The position numbers and the translations under genes are program-made. From Bordetella genomosp. 4 (lineage in GTDB: Bacteria; Pseudomonadota; Gammaproteobacteria; Burkholderiales; Burkholderiaceae_B), in NCBI RefSeq assembly GCF_002261185.1, contig NZ_NEVQ01000003.1, positions 310,001 through 374,000 on the forward strand: a stretch of 64,000 nt of DNA, written 5' to 3'. Shown here piece after piece: positions 11,302-20,972 of this stretch (position 1 is its first letter; every line of letters starts with the position of its first letter). Below the pieces are notes generated by a model. That model was given only the letters and a program-made list of their open reading frames with translations, did not search any database and was not told the origin of the DNA.

Positions 11302-11763
11302 ATGGACAAGACAGATATTGGTATTCTGAGAGCCCTGCAAGAAGACGGCAGGGCGTCGGCTCAGCAACTGTCCGAGCAGGTAGGCTTGTCCACTGCGCCG
11401 GTGTGGCGCCGGGTGAAGGCGCTGGAGGCCGCTGGCGTGATCCTGGGCTATTCGGCCCAGGTCGACCGCACCAAGGTCGGGTTGCAGGGGTGTATGTTCG
11501 CGCAGATCAGTCTCGAACGGCATTCGGCCAGCACGGTAGAGAATTTCGAGCGCTCGGTGCGCAATGCGCCCGAGATCCTGGAGTGTTATGCGGTTACGGG
11601 CGACTCGGATTTTCTGTTGAAGATCCTGGTGGAAAGCCCGGAGGCGTATGACCGGTTCCTGCATCGCTTTCTGTTCAATCTGCCGGGCATTCGTCAGACC
11701 CGCACGATTGTTGCTCTTCGCGAGATCAAGCACGAAGTCCGTCTGCCCCTCGATGCCGCATGA
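11302..11763 (+). CDS. Lrp/AsnC-family transcriptional regulator
   Basis: 153 residues from the ATG at 11302 (MDKTDIGILRALQEDG), a classic family start; a TTG at 11281 is less likely. Residues 1-60 form the AsnC-type helix-turn-helix (ASAQQLSEQVGLSTAPVWRRVKALEAAGVI). Residues 65-150 form the RAM ligand-binding and oligomerisation domain, with the usual ECYAVTGDSDFLLKILV block. Such proteins sense amino acids and often control the gene next door. It is divergent from the indolepyruvate oxidoreductase, so control of aromatic or branched-chain amino acid breakdown is a reasonable inference. Confidence 0.92.
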   Translation: MDKTDIGILRALQEDGRASAQQLSEQVGLSTAPVWRRVKALEAAGVILGYSAQVDRTKVGLQGCMFAQISLERHSASTVENFERSVRNAPEILECYAVTGDSDFLLKILVESPEAYDRFLHRFLFNLPGIRQTRTIVALREIKHEVRLPLDAA

Positions 11764-12052
11764 AGTTGGCAGCATGATGTCGGTCGTTTGGAGTTTGTGA
11801 CGTGATGTTGGCGGCGTGATCGCGCGGATTGCATGAAACAAGGACGCGATCGCCCTCGGAATAACGGCGATCCTCGATAGCAAAGTCAAGATTTTCGTGC
11901 TCATTGTTTGTTTCCAGACTGTTGCGTCTACACCGCATTCCCGCTATTGCTGCATTGCATCCTGAGCACGCCCTCATTAGAGTCGCACCTGCAAATGCGC
12001 AGGGATAGATCCGCTATGCAGCGGTGTGATGCGCGTGCGTTTCGAGGGTGTC
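11764..12052. other. 289-bp gene-free spacer
   Basis: No credible coding frame, RNA gene, terminator or repeat was seen between the Lrp gene and the next lipoprotein gene. Weak frames here on the minus strand run into the Lrp gene and have no family features. Confidence 0.5.
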
Positions 12053-12562
12053 ATGAAGAGTGTGTGGCGGTATCGCGGTTTTGTGGTGGCGGGTGCAGTG
12101 TTGACGTTGGCGGGATGCGTGACGAAGAAAGCGCCCGTTGAACAGGTTTCTGTTGCGCCTGAGGCGCCTCGGCCCATCGTTTGCTCGCCGGCAGAGGCAG
12201 GCAGTCAGTTGGTTGGTACATGGCAGTCCAATACGCGCCCTCGCGGCGTGGCCGGTGATTTTCGTGCGCTGATCGTGCTGGGGGCTGATGGCTCGATGGC
12301 CTATGACACCCAACTGAAGGTGGGCAAGCGTATTCGTCCAGGTTTGCGCGAGGCAGGCTGTTGGCAGGTCGCCGATGGGGTGATTACCTTGCAGACGATC
12401 AAATCCAATGGAGAGTTGATCGATATGGACGATCCCATCTATCAGAACCGCTATCGGATCGAGAAGACCGAGCCGAGCCGTTTGACGCTGCGTGAATTGC
12501 GCAGTGGCGGGCAGTCTATTACGGCGCGTCGCATGCAACCGGGTTATCGTTTACCTTATTGA
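12053..12562 (+). CDS. Small lipoprotein of unknown function
   Basis: 169 residues. It begins MKSVWRYRGFVVAGAVLTLAGC, a signal peptide with a lipobox LAGC (Cys22), so it is probably lipidated. An in-frame ATG at 12026 would push the lipobox too far inward, which is why 12053 is chosen. The mature part is about 145 residues and contains a lipocalin-like LVGTWQSNTRP stretch followed by beta-rich repeats (FRALIVLGADGSMAYDT..., GCWQVADGVITLQT), the look of a small beta-barrel. I do not recognise a named family. Its stop codon is one base from the start of the MFS gene, so the two are translated together. Confidence 0.75.
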   Translation: MKSVWRYRGFVVAGAVLTLAGCVTKKAPVEQVSVAPEAPRPIVCSPAEAGSQLVGTWQSNTRPRGVAGDFRALIVLGADGSMAYDTQLKVGKRIRPGLREAGCWQVADGVITLQTIKSNGELIDMDDPIYQNRYRIEKTEPSRLTLRELRSGGQSITARRMQPGYRLPY

Positions 12563-12563
12563 G

Positions 12564-13799
12564 ATGTCCTCTCCACATTCTCAGAATCGAGCGATTCTCT
12601 TGCTGGCGCTGGCGGCTTTCGTCAGCGCCAGTGCTTTTCGTATTTGCGATCCGATGTTGCCGCGGCTGGCAGCCGAGTTTGGCACGTCGACCGGGCAGGC
12701 AGGTGCTACCGTCACGGCATTTGCAGTGGCGTATGGCTTGCTGCAGATGTTTTTCGGGCCCGTGGGAGATCGCTACGGCAAATTTCGCGTCGTTGCCATC
12801 GCAACATTTGCGTGCGCCATCGGCAGTATGGGGGCGGTGATGGCGCCGAACCTGGATGTATTGATTGTGTGCCGTGCATTGTCCGGTGCGGCTGGCGGCG
12901 GCATCGTTCCGTTATCGATGGCGTGGATCGGCGATAACGTACCTTACGAGGAGCGGCAGGCGACCTTGGCGCGCTTTCTGACAGGTACGATTTTGGGAAT
13001 GGCGATGGGCCAGTTGGCCGGTGGCTTGATTACCGACACGATGGGATGGCGCTGGGCCTTTGCGTTCTTGGTCGTGGGGTATGTGGTTGTCGGTAGCCTG
13101 TTGTTGCGCGAGGTCGGGCAACAAGCTGCGCAGCGGCGGTCGGCGGCCGCGGCAGGCGCGACGACGGCGACTCAATCCGCTCCGCGGCATGGCTTTGTCG
13201 CCCAGGTGCGTACCGTGTTTGGCGTGCCATGGGCGCGCGTTGTCCTGGTCACGGTGTTCCTGGAGGGGCTGCTGGTGTTTGGCTCCTTGGCATTCGCGCC
13301 TGCCTATTTGCACGACCGATTTGGCTTGTCATTGTCGGCGGCCGGCGCTGTGGTAGCGGTGTACGCCTTGGGCGGATTGCTTTACACGCTGGTGGCGGGA
13401 CGGGTGCTGCGTTGGTTGGGAGAACGAGGTCTCGCCGCTGCAGGCGGTGTCGTCCTTTGCGTCGCCTTTCTTGCATATTGGCTCGGCCCGGCATGGGGAT
13501 GGGCAGTGGCGGCGAGCGTGCTTGCTGGCTTTGGCTATTACCTGCTGCATGCGACGTTGCAAACCAATGCGACGCAGATGGTGCCATCAGCGAGAGGAAC
13601 CGCCGTGGCATGGTTCGCCTCATGCTTGTTCATGGGACAGGCAGTAGGGGTGGCGCTGGCTGGCGTATTCGTGGACGTTGCAGGCGCTGCCGTATTGTTC
13701 GGTACGTCGGCGGTATTGCTGCCTCTCTTAGGAGCCAGCTTTGCGTGGGCGTTAAAGCGCCGTGCGCAGGCGAAAACCGGCGAGCCGGTGGTTCAATGA
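12564..13799 (+). CDS. Major facilitator superfamily transporter
   Basis: 411 residues with about 12 hydrophobic helices split by a cytoplasmic loop near residue 195 (QQAAQRRSAAAAGATTATQ). The MFS motif A analogue between helices 2 and 3 reads GPVGDRYGKFRV. Helix 4 has RALSGAAGGGIVPLSMAWIGD, as in the drug:H+ antiporter and arabinose-efflux-like groups, so export of a small molecule is likely, but no substrate can be assigned. The ATG at 12564 immediately follows the TGA of the lipoprotein gene; a start at 12492 would overlap that gene and lacks a signal. A strong terminator follows. Confidence 0.88.
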   Translation: MSSPHSQNRAILLLALAAFVSASAFRICDPMLPRLAAEFGTSTGQAGATVTAFAVAYGLLQMFFGPVGDRYGKFRVVAIATFACAIGSMGAVMAPNLDVLIVCRALSGAAGGGIVPLSMAWIGDNVPYEERQATLARFLTGTILGMAMGQLAGGLITDTMGWRWAFAFLVVGYVVVGSLLLREVGQQAAQRRSAAAAGATTATQSAPRHGFVAQVRTVFGVPWARVVLVTVFLEGLLVFGSLAFAPAYLHDRFGLSLSAAGAVVAVYALGGLLYTLVAGRVLRWLGERGLAAAGGVVLCVAFLAYWLGPAWGWAVAASVLAGFGYYLLHATLQTNATQMVPSARGTAVAWFASCLFMGQAVGVALAGVFVDVAGAAVLFGTSAVLLPLLGASFAWALKRRAQAKTGEPVVQ

Positions 13800-13930
13800 A
13801 GGCATGAATCAACACCGCGCGTCAGGATCGCAATGGTGTCATGTATGCGATCCAAGGTGTCCGTGTCGATCGAAGACATCGGGTTGAGCCTCGGCACTGC
13901 GCCTTTTGCGTTTGCGCAATCTTTGGAATG

Positions 13931-13966
13931 AAAAAGGTGCCGCCAAATCGTTGGCAGCACCTTTTT
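13931..13966. terminator. Bidirectional terminator between the MFS gene and gltX
   Basis: A 16-bp stem (13931-13946 with 13951-13966, one mismatch, ATCG loop) with five A on one side and five T on the other, between convergent genes. Confidence 0.9.
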
Positions 13967-13997
13967 GGCGTCAGGAGTTCCGGTTGGGCGTGTCTAT

Positions 13998-15395
13998 TCA
14001 GATTGCGCCCAAGCGCTGCAAGACCGTATCTTTTCCAATCAAAGCGAGCACTGCATCCACTGCCGGCGTCTGGGTCTGGCCCACGACGGCGACACGCAAC
14101 GGAATCGCCAGTTGCGGCATTTTGAGGCCGCGATCGGCCAACACGGCCTTGATGAGCGCAGTGATTCCCTCACGTGTCCAGTCCGTGTCTGCGGCGCGTT
14201 GAGCAAAGTCGGCCAGGGCTTCGCGCGCAGCCGGGGTCAGGTGTTGCTCCACCAGTTCGGCCGGTGCTGGCGTGAACGGTTTGCAGAACAACATCGCCGA
14301 TTCGGCCAATTGCTCCAGCGTTTCGGCACGGTCTTTCAGTAGTCCCATTGCCGCAGGCAGGTCAGTGGCGGCGGGGTTGCCGCCACGTTTTTCAATGCGC
14401 GGGGCAACGCGGGCGGCCAACTCGGCATTGTCCATCTGCTTGATGTAGTGCGCATTGACCCAGTTCAGCTTTTTCGGGTCCCATTGCGATGCGGATTTGG
14501 ACAGATGATCGGTGTCGAACCATTGCACCAATTGTTCGCGCGTGAAGAGTTCGTCATCGCCATGGCTCCAGCCCAGGCGAGACAGATAGTTGATCATCGC
14601 TTCGGGCAAGTAGCCTTGCGCGTCGTATTCCATCACGTTGACGGCGCCATGGCGTTTGGACAGCTTTTCGCCGTCGGGGCCCAGGATCATCGGCACGTGA
14701 CCGTATTCCGGCACCGTGGCGCCCAGCGCGCGCAAAATGTTGATCTGGCGCGGCGTGTTGTTGACGTGATCGTCACCGCGCAGAATATGCGTCATGCCCA
14801 TGTCCCAATCGTCGACCACCACGCAGAAGTTATACGTAGGCGTGCCATCGGGGCGAGCAATGATCAGGTCGTCGAGTTCGCCGTTTTCAAAGCTGATCGG
14901 GCCTTTGACCATGTCGTTCCAGCTGGTCGAGCCCTCTAGCGGGTTCTTGAAACGCACGACGGGTTTGCGGCCTTCGGGGATGGGGGGCAGTGTCTTGCCC
15001 GGCTCCGGGCGCCAGGTGCCGTCGTAACGCGGCTTCAATCCTTTGGCGCGAGCGGCTTCGCGCATTTGCTCGACTTCCTCGGGCGAGCTGTAGCAATGAT
15101 AGGCCGTCCCGGCTTTCAGCATTTGTGCGATGACTTCGCGATAGCGGTCCATACGCTGCATCTGATAGAACGGGCCTTCGTCCGGTTGCATGCCCAGCCA
15201 GTCCATGCTGTCCAGAATGGCCTGTACTGCCTCGGGCGTGGAGCGCTCCAGGTCGGTGTCTTCGATGCGCAGCACGAAAACACCCTGGTTGTGGCGCGCA
15301 AACGCCCATGAAAACAGCGCGGTGCGGGCGCCGCCCAAATGCAGAAAACCCGTGGGCGATGGGGCAAAACGGGTGCGGATAGGGGTCGAGGTCAT
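13998..15395 (-). CDS. gltX: Glutamyl-tRNA synthetase
   Basis: 465 residues. It charges tRNA-Glu with glutamate in the cytoplasm. The class I signatures are present: the HIGH-like HLGG (His19-Gly22, in [16 protein letters not shown]) and the KMSKS-like KLSKR near residue 242. The C-terminal helical anticodon-binding domain is complete. Length matches bacterial GluRS. The gene is divergent from the PatZ-like gene at 15518 and ends against a strong terminator. Confidence 0.97.
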   Translation of the reverse strand: MTSTPIRTRFAPSPTGFLHLGGARTALFSWAFARHNQGVFVLRIEDTDLERSTPEAVQAILDSMDWLGMQPDEGPFYQMQRMDRYREVIAQMLKAGTAYHCYSSPEEVEQMREAARAKGLKPRYDGTWRPEPGKTLPPIPEGRKPVVRFKNPLEGSTSWNDMVKGPISFENGELDDLIIARPDGTPTYNFCVVVDDWDMGMTHILRGDDHVNNTPRQINILRALGATVPEYGHVPMILGPDGEKLSKRHGAVNVMEYDAQGYLPEAMINYLSRLGWSHGDDELFTREQLVQWFDTDHLSKSASQWDPKKLNWVNAHYIKQMDNAELAARVAPRIEKRGGNPAATDLPAAMGLLKDRAETLEQLAESAMLFCKPFTPAPAELVEQHLTPAAREALADFAQRAADTDWTREGITALIKAVLADRGLKMPQLAIPLRVAVVGQTQTPAVDAVLALIGKDTVLQRLGAI

Positions 15396-15517
15396 AGTCA
15401 GCAGGAAAAAGCGTGGCAGGCCGCCGCGACAGGGCGGAAAACATGGCGTGCGATCATGGCGATCACGCGGCCGTCTTGTTACGATGGGCTTATTTTAGAA
15501 TAGCGCCCGACCTGCCT

Positions 15518-17965
15518 ATGTTGCGACACGCTCTTGCCCCGCTGTTCGACCCCAAATCGCTGGTGATCGTGGCCGATCGGCCCCTGCCTGTGGTCAATAC
15601 TTTACGGGCCGAATTGCGTGCGAACACGACCCAGGTCGATGTGCAGGCAGGGCAGGCTCCGGCAATTCCCGAGACTTGTCAGGGACTGTCAGCCGGGCAG
15701 CGGCCTGATCTGGCGTTGATATGCGTTTCGCCCGCGATATTGCCGGATGTTTTGCGGCGACTGACGGCGTTGCAGCCGCGCGCCGCGATTGTGCTGCCCC
15801 ACGAACTGCCCGATCCCTATCCCGGCGGTACTTTGGCGTTATGCCGCGCATGGGCCGAGCAAACGGGTTGCGCGCTATTGGGGCCTAGGGCCTTTGGACT
15901 GCAACGGCCTCATGCCAGCCTGAATTTCAGCCAGCATTCCTTTTTGGCGCGCGCCGGCCGTGTGGCGTTGGTGACGCAATCGCGTTCGATCACCGCCGCT
16001 GTCATGGACTGGGCGGATGATGTGCATATTGGCTTTTCCACCGCGATTTCACTGGGGGACGAGGCCTCGATTCGTCTGGCTCAAGTGCTGGACTTTCTGG
16101 CCAGCGACCCGAGGACAGACAGCATCGTGCTGTACCTCGAGGATGTAGGCGTTGCACGCGAGTTCATGAGCGCGTTGCGCTCGGCCGCCAGCGTCAAACC
16201 CGTGATTGTGCTCAAGGCCGGCCGTGATGGTCCGCCGGGCAGCGATCCCGCACTGGATGCAGCGCTGCGACGAGCCGGCGCGGTACGCGTCCGGTATTTT
16301 GTGCAGCTATTTTCGGCCGTCAAGGTGCTGGGTTATGCGCGGCGCCCGCGTGGCCGCCGCGTTGCGATCCTTTCGAATGGCAGTGGCCCACCTCAGTTGG
16401 CGCTGGATCTCATCGGCCCGGACACGGCGATGTTGCGCGCCGAGTTGGCCCCAGCCACCCGGCGGGCGTTGACGGAACTGCTCGAGCCCGATGCGGCGAC
16501 GGCCAATCCTGTCATTACCTATGTGCCCCTGACACCGGAGCGCATACAGGCCATGCTGGATAGTTTGATCGACGATCAAGGGGTGGACGGTGTGCTGGTG
16601 GTGCTGGCGCCCGATGCGCTGGCGGATATGCCTGCGGTGGCGCGCCAATTGGCACAGTTTGCACCGAATGCCCGCAAGCCCGTGGTGAGTTGTTTCATGG
16701 GCGACGCGGGTATGCGGCCGCTGCGTCGGATGCTCGACGATGTCGGAACCCCAGCCTTTCGCACCCCTGAGTCTGCAGCCGATGCTTTTGGCGTACTTTC
16801 TACGCACTACTACAACCAACAATTGCTGCTGCAAACGCTGCCGCCCGAGCCGCCGAGCCGCTTGCCGGACGTGAGCAAGGCGCGCCTTGTGCTGGAGAGC
16901 GTTCGCGCAGCGGGCCGCCTGGATTTGTCTGTGTCCGAGTGCCGCGCCGTGTTGGATGCCTTCTATGTCCCGCTGCGCGATGTTCCTGCGGGCGTGCTGC
17001 CGGGTGAGCCCGAGTCGCGGCCTATGGCCATTCGCGTGCGGCGTGACCCGAATTTTGGGCCCATCATCCAATTCGGTGCGGGCGGCCCCGATGCATTGCT
17101 ATCGGCGGGCTCCGATAGAGGCCGGGATTTACCGCCGCTCAATGGCTTTTTGGCGCGCCAACTGATCGAACGCAGCCGTACATGGCAGCGCGTGCTCGCC
17201 TCGCAGATCAGCAGCGCTGCCGCCGAGGCTTTGCAGCACACATTGGTTCAGGTGTCTGAGGTCATTTCCGAATTGCCCGCCATCGAGTCGCTGGATATCG
17301 ATCCGTTGTATGCGGGTGAAACGCAATTGCGCGCTGCTGGCCTGCGCATCACCCTGTGCGCCGAGCCTGCCTGTGCCACGCCGCAAACCAGCGGTTATCC
17401 GCACATGGCGATTCATCCTTATCCTGCGCGGTTAGTGCGGCGCCGCGAGTTCGATGACGGGACTGAATGGGTGATTCGTCCCATTCGTCCCGAAGACGGG
17501 CAGACCTTGCAGGATTTCATCCGTGGCCTGTCAGAGCGTTCGCGTTATATGCGTTTTGTGTCCATGATGCGCGAACTCACGCCGCGCATGGTGGCGCGAT
17601 ACACGCAGATCGATTACCACCGCGAACTGGCGCTGGTGGCGACCACCTATGTCCCGAATCCGGCAAACCGGGGGCATCCGCACGAGATCATCATCGGCTT
17701 TGCGCACTACTTGCGTAATGCCGATGGGCGCGGCGCCGAGTACGCCCTGGTCATCGGTGATGACTGGCAACGCCGGCATCTGGGCGGACAATTGATGCAA
17801 GCCCTGATCGACGCGGCCCGTGACCAAGGACTGGAATATATCGATGGCCTCGTGTTGGCCAATAACCGGCCGATGTTGACCCTGATGACGCGTCTGGGAT
17901 TTACGAACGATCCGGATCCGGAAGACCCCACCATGCGACGGGTGTGGTTGAGTCTGCTTTCCTGA
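15518..17965 (+). CDS. PatZ-like protein: degenerate ADP-forming acyl-CoA synthetase fused to a GNAT acetyltransferase
   Basis: 815 residues from the ATG at 15518 (MLRHALAPLFDPKSL); earlier starts give no family sequence. The order is CoA-binding domain, succinyl-CoA-ligase-like domains, ATP-grasp remnant, then a C-terminal GNAT domain (about residues 655-810) with the acetyl-CoA loop QRRHLGG. Homologues such as E. coli PatZ (886 residues) acetylate lysines, for example of acetyl-CoA synthetase. Two parts look decayed. The usual GAS-type CoA-binding loop after DPKS reads VIVAD. About 70 residues of the ATP-grasp core expected between LDAFYVPL and RDPNFGPIIQFG are missing. The ligase half is thus probably regulatory, while the acetyltransferase half looks intact. 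Confidence 0.87.
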   Translation: MLRHALAPLFDPKSLVIVADRPLPVVNTLRAELRANTTQVDVQAGQAPAIPETCQGLSAGQRPDLALICVSPAILPDVLRRLTALQPRAAIVLPHELPDPYPGGTLALCRAWAEQTGCALLGPRAFGLQRPHASLNFSQHSFLARAGRVALVTQSRSITAAVMDWADDVHIGFSTAISLGDEASIRLAQVLDFLASDPRTDSIVLYLEDVGVAREFMSALRSAASVKPVIVLKAGRDGPPGSDPALDAALRRAGAVRVRYFVQLFSAVKVLGYARRPRGRRVAILSNGSGPPQLALDLIGPDTAMLRAELAPATRRALTELLEPDAATANPVITYVPLTPERIQAMLDSLIDDQGVDGVLVVLAPDALADMPAVARQLAQFAPNARKPVVSCFMGDAGMRPLRRMLDDVGTPAFRTPESAADAFGVLSTHYYNQQLLLQTLPPEPPSRLPDVSKARLVLESVRAAGRLDLSVSECRAVLDAFYVPLRDVPAGVLPGEPESRPMAIRVRRDPNFGPIIQFGAGGPDALLSAGSDRGRDLPPLNGFLARQLIERSRTWQRVLASQISSAAAEALQHTLVQVSEVISELPAIESLDIDPLYAGETQLRAAGLRITLCAEPACATPQTSGYPHMAIHPYPARLVRRREFDDGTEWVIRPIRPEDGQTLQDFIRGLSERSRYMRFVSMMRELTPRMVARYTQIDYHRELALVATTYVPNPANRGHPHEIIIGFAHYLRNADGRGAEYALVIGDDWQRRHLGGQLMQALIDAARDQGLEYIDGLVLANNRPMLTLMTRLGFTNDPDPEDPTMRRVWLSLLS

Positions 17966-17983
17966 AAACCCGAATCGGGTTTT
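17965..17983. terminator. Terminator between the PatZ-like gene and the carboxylesterase gene
   Basis: An 8-bp stem (17965-17972 with 17976-17983) that starts at the stop codon and ends in TTTT. It serves two convergent genes; a T-rich tract follows at 17996-18006. Confidence 0.65.
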
Positions 17984-18009
17984 GTCGTACCCGATTTGGT
18001 TTTTTCCAA

Positions 18010-18693
18010 TTACGCCGATGTCAAAACTTCGCGCAAAAACGCCGCGATATCGTTGATTTCCGGTGCGCATACCGAGTGGGGCATCGGGTAGGTATGCCAG
18101 CGCACGTCATAGCCTAACGACTGTAATTGCGTCAGCGAGGCTTCGGCACGCGGCAGCGCAACGACAGGGTCAAACGTGCCGTGCGCCAGAAAAATCGGCG
18201 TACCGGCATTGGCGGTGTGACGCTCGGCGGCTGCCGTGTCCAGCAATGGCAGGTAGCCGGACAGGCCGATCATGCCTGCCAGTTTTTCTTCCAGCCGCAG
18301 CCCGGTATGCAGCGTCATCGCGCAACCTTGCGAGAATCCGGCCAGCACAATGCGCGAGGTCGGGATGCCGCGAGCATTTTCGCGGGCGATCAACGCCCGT
18401 ACGGCGGCTTCGGATTGCCGGATGCCTGCTGCGTCCTCTTGGCGCACTAGGTCAGTGACCAGAATGTCGTACCACGACCGCATAGCCATCCCGCCGTTGA
18501 TCGTCACGGGTTGCACCGGTGCATGGGGAAAGACAAAGCGCACTGCCGGGCTATCGCCTAGTCGGAGTTCGGGCACAATCGGCGCAAAGTCATTACCGTC
18601 GGCTCCCAAACCATGCAGCCATATCACGGCATGAGTCGGGTTGGGGGCGGTCTGCATTTCGATGCAGTCCAACAGGGCAGGGGTGGCAGTCAT
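18010..18693 (-). CDS. Carboxylesterase / phospholipase of the alpha/beta-hydrolase superfamily
   Basis: 227 residues, the usual size of the cytoplasmic carboxylesterase 2 / acyl-protein thioesterase-like family that cleaves short acyl esters. The triad is clear: Ser121 in GFSQG, Asp175 in HGTFDPVV and His206 in MPHSV. WLHGLGADGNDF near residues 25-36 supplies the oxyanion hole. No signal peptide is present. It stands alone between a terminator and darP. Confidence 0.93.
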   Translation of the reverse strand: MTATPALLDCIEMQTAPNPTHAVIWLHGLGADGNDFAPIVPELRLGDSPAVRFVFPHAPVQPVTINGGMAMRSWYDILVTDLVRQEDAAGIRQSEAAVRALIARENARGIPTSRIVLAGFSQGCAMTLHTGLRLEEKLAGMIGLSGYLPLLDTAAAERHTANAGTPIFLAHGTFDPVVALPRAEASLTQLQSLGYDVRWHTYPMPHSVCAPEINDIAAFLREVLTSA

Positions 18694-18774
18694 GGCGGCA
18701 GAGAGAAACGAGAGGGCCGAAAACGGTCCGATTTGGCTAATGGCTATTGATTGGCGCCGTGGTCTGGGTCAGCG

Positions 18775-19326
18775 TCAGGAAGACAGGGCTTTCAGGGCTT
18801 GGAACAGGGCGCGGTAATGCTTGCGCTGCGGCTCTTGGCCTGGCTGCAGGGCGGCATTGCCTTGCGCTTCTTTGCGTGCCGCGCGTATGGTCGCGCGCAA
18901 TGCCTGCACATCGGCGCCAGGATGGGCATCGAGCAATTGGGTCAAGGCATCGTCATCGCTCAGCAGTTTGTCACGCAGCGACTCCAGCCGATGCATGGCG
19001 GCAGTTTCTTCGCGCGAACCGTTTTGCCAGACATCGAGCTGCGCACGGATCTCATCGGCGGGTGCGTCACGCATCAGCTTGCCCACAAAATGGGTCTGCC
19101 GGCGCTTGCCTTCGCGGCTGGTGGTCTTTTGCGCCAGGCGAATTGCCTCGTACAGACGTTCGGCCAGCGGCAATTGCTTCAGACGGTCGTCAGGCAACTC
19201 GATCAATTGTTTGCCCAAATCGAGCAGGGCATGCATTTCGCGCTTGATTTGCGATTTGCTGGGACGGTCGTAACCGTTTTCGTCGAATTCGCCTTCGGCG
19301 GTCGAATCAGGGATAGAAGAATTCAT
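18775..19326 (-). CDS. darP: DUF615/YjgA ribosome-associated protein (DarP)
   Basis: 183 residues, highly charged and helical, with the family's [21 protein letters not shown] opening and the C-terminal [12 protein letters not shown] block. YjgA (renamed DarP) associates with late 50S ribosomal particles and helps large-subunit assembly in E. coli. The pairing with pmbA, transcribed away from it, is the same as in E. coli and many other Proteobacteria, which supports the call. Confidence 0.93.
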   Translation of the reverse strand: MNSSIPDSTAEGEFDENGYDRPSKSQIKREMHALLDLGKQLIELPDDRLKQLPLAERLYEAIRLAQKTTSREGKRRQTHFVGKLMRDAPADEIRAQLDVWQNGSREETAAMHRLESLRDKLLSDDDALTQLLDAHPGADVQALRATIRAARKEAQGNAALQPGQEPQRKHYRALFQALKALSS

Positions 19327-19397
19327 GAGGAACGCAATGGGGGAACAGCATCAACGCAGACTTGGCTATGATAACCGTCTCTGCTTACTGGACTGCA

Positions 19398-20765
19398 ATG
19401 GTCAATACTTCTACCTCCTCTCTTCCCGTGGCCGCGAACCACGCGCGTTTCAGCGAACTGGTCGAACAAGTCCTGGCGTATGCACGCCAGATCGGCGCCA
19501 GCGACGCTGCAGCCGAGATTTCCGAAAGCCTGGGGCTGTCGGTATCGGTGCGTAAAGACGATATAGAAACGGTCGAACAAACCCGCGACCGCTCACTGGA
19601 TTTGACGGTGTATGCCGGCCAGAGCCGCGGCTCTGCCTCGACCTCGGATTTTTCCGAGGCTGCGCTGCGCCAGACGGTCGAGGCCGCCTGGCATATCGCC
19701 CGCCATACGGCAGCCGACCCGGCAGCGGGGTTGCCCGATGCTGACCAGTTGGCGACCGATGTCCCCGATCTGGCCTTGCATTATCCCTGGCCAGTCACCA
19801 CGGAGCAGGCCGCCGAACTGGCATTGCGCGCTGAGCGCGCAGCCCGAGCCGTGGATCGCCGTATCACCAATACCGATGGCGCAACCGTAGGCACCTACGA
19901 AGGCCAGTTCGTCATGGGTAATACCCGAGGCTTCCTCGGGGGTTACCCGTACTCGCGCCACAGTCTGTCGGTCGCTCCGATCGCCGGGCGCGGCAACAAC
20001 ATGCAGCGCGACTACTGGTATAGCTCGGAACGTAATCCTGCGTTGTTGGCCGCGCCCGAGGCCGTCGGCCGTTACGCGGCCGAGCGCACCTTGTCGCGCC
20101 TGTCGGCCAAACGAATTCGCACCGGTAAATTTCCCGTGCTCTTCGAGGCGCCTCTGGCGTTAGGGCTGCTGGGCGCGTTTACGCAGGCAACCAGTGGTGG
20201 CGCCTTGTACCGCAAGGCCAGTTTTCTGGTCGATGCTCTGGGCAAACCTATCTTTCCCGACCATATCGACATTGCCGAAGACCCCCACGTGCCTGGTGGC
20301 ATGGGCAGTTCGCCTTTTGACGACGAGGGCGTGCGCACCCGGGCTCGCAGCGTGGTGACAGGCGGCGTGCTGGAAGGCTATTTCCTGTCGACCTACACGG
20401 CGCGTAAGCTCGGTATGACGACGACCGGCAATGCAGGCGGTTCGCATAACCTGACCTTATCCTCGCGCCTGACTTCGGCCGATGATGATTTCGAAGCCAT
20501 GCTGCGCAAGCTCGGTACAGGGTTGCTGGTTACAGAGCTGATCGGTCAGGGCGTCAATTACGTCACGGGCGATTACTCGCGCGGCGCGTTCGGATACTGG
20601 GTGGAAAACGGTCAAATCCAGCATGCGGTCCAGGAAGTCACGATCGCCGGCAATTTGGCTGATATGTTCCGTCAGATCGTCGCCGTAGGTGCCGATACGA
20701 TTGCTCGCGGAACCAAGCGCACAGGTTCGATTCTTATCGAGCAAATGGCGATTGCCGGGGTCTGA
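19398..20765 (+). CDS. pmbA: PmbA/TldD-family metalloprotease subunit
   Basis: 455 residues from ATG 19398. PmbA (TldE) pairs with TldD to form a zinc protease that processes microcin precursors and degrades CcdA in E. coli; the E subunit lacks the metal site. The sequence shows the family's N-terminal helical region (RFSELVEQVLAYARQIGASDAAAEISE) and C-terminal beta-rich half (FDDEGVRTRARSVVTGGVLEGYFLSTYTARKLGM). Start choice is uncertain: an ATG at 19368 and a TTG at 19362 are in frame, and none has a good ribosome site. It is divergent from darP. No tldD is in the window. Confidence 0.93.
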   Translation: MVNTSTSSLPVAANHARFSELVEQVLAYARQIGASDAAAEISESLGLSVSVRKDDIETVEQTRDRSLDLTVYAGQSRGSASTSDFSEAALRQTVEAAWHIARHTAADPAAGLPDADQLATDVPDLALHYPWPVTTEQAAELALRAERAARAVDRRITNTDGATVGTYEGQFVMGNTRGFLGGYPYSRHSLSVAPIAGRGNNMQRDYWYSSERNPALLAAPEAVGRYAAERTLSRLSAKRIRTGKFPVLFEAPLALGLLGAFTQATSGGALYRKASFLVDALGKPIFPDHIDIAEDPHVPGGMGSSPFDDEGVRTRARSVVTGGVLEGYFLSTYTARKLGMTTTGNAGGSHNLTLSSRLTSADDDFEAMLRKLGTGLLVTELIGQGVNYVTGDYSRGAFGYWVENGQIQHAVQEVTIAGNLADMFRQIVAVGADTIARGTKRTGSILIEQMAIAGV

Positions 20766-20885
20766 TTCGCGCAACGCCAGCCGGTGACTCGCCTTTTCGC
20801 CTCTGTAGCAGGCCGGGCTTCCCTCAGTCCGGCCCTGTTGGCCAGCCAAATTCACGATTGCCGGCTTGCGGGCTGGTAACCCCTC

Positions 20886-20938
20886 TTACGGTATAGATAT
20901 AACAACGTGTAATATCCGCCACATATCGCGTGCGATAT
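20886..20938 (+). promoter_or_regulatory. Promoter with overlapping operator-like palindrome of the TRAP binding protein
   Basis: TTACGG (20886-20891) and TAATAT (20910-20915) are 18 bp apart. A perfect inverted repeat ATATCGC-GT-GCGATAT (20923-20938) covers the expected transcription start, the position of a repressor operator. The regulator is not identified. Confidence 0.5.
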
Positions 20939-20972
20939 CTCATACCAAATTGCTGTCGAGGAGCCAACCTTT

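Noticed and set aside
11236-11904. A 222-codon minus-strand frame covering the Lrp gene
   Set aside because: Antisense shadow of the Lrp gene, which has a clear family match in the other strand.
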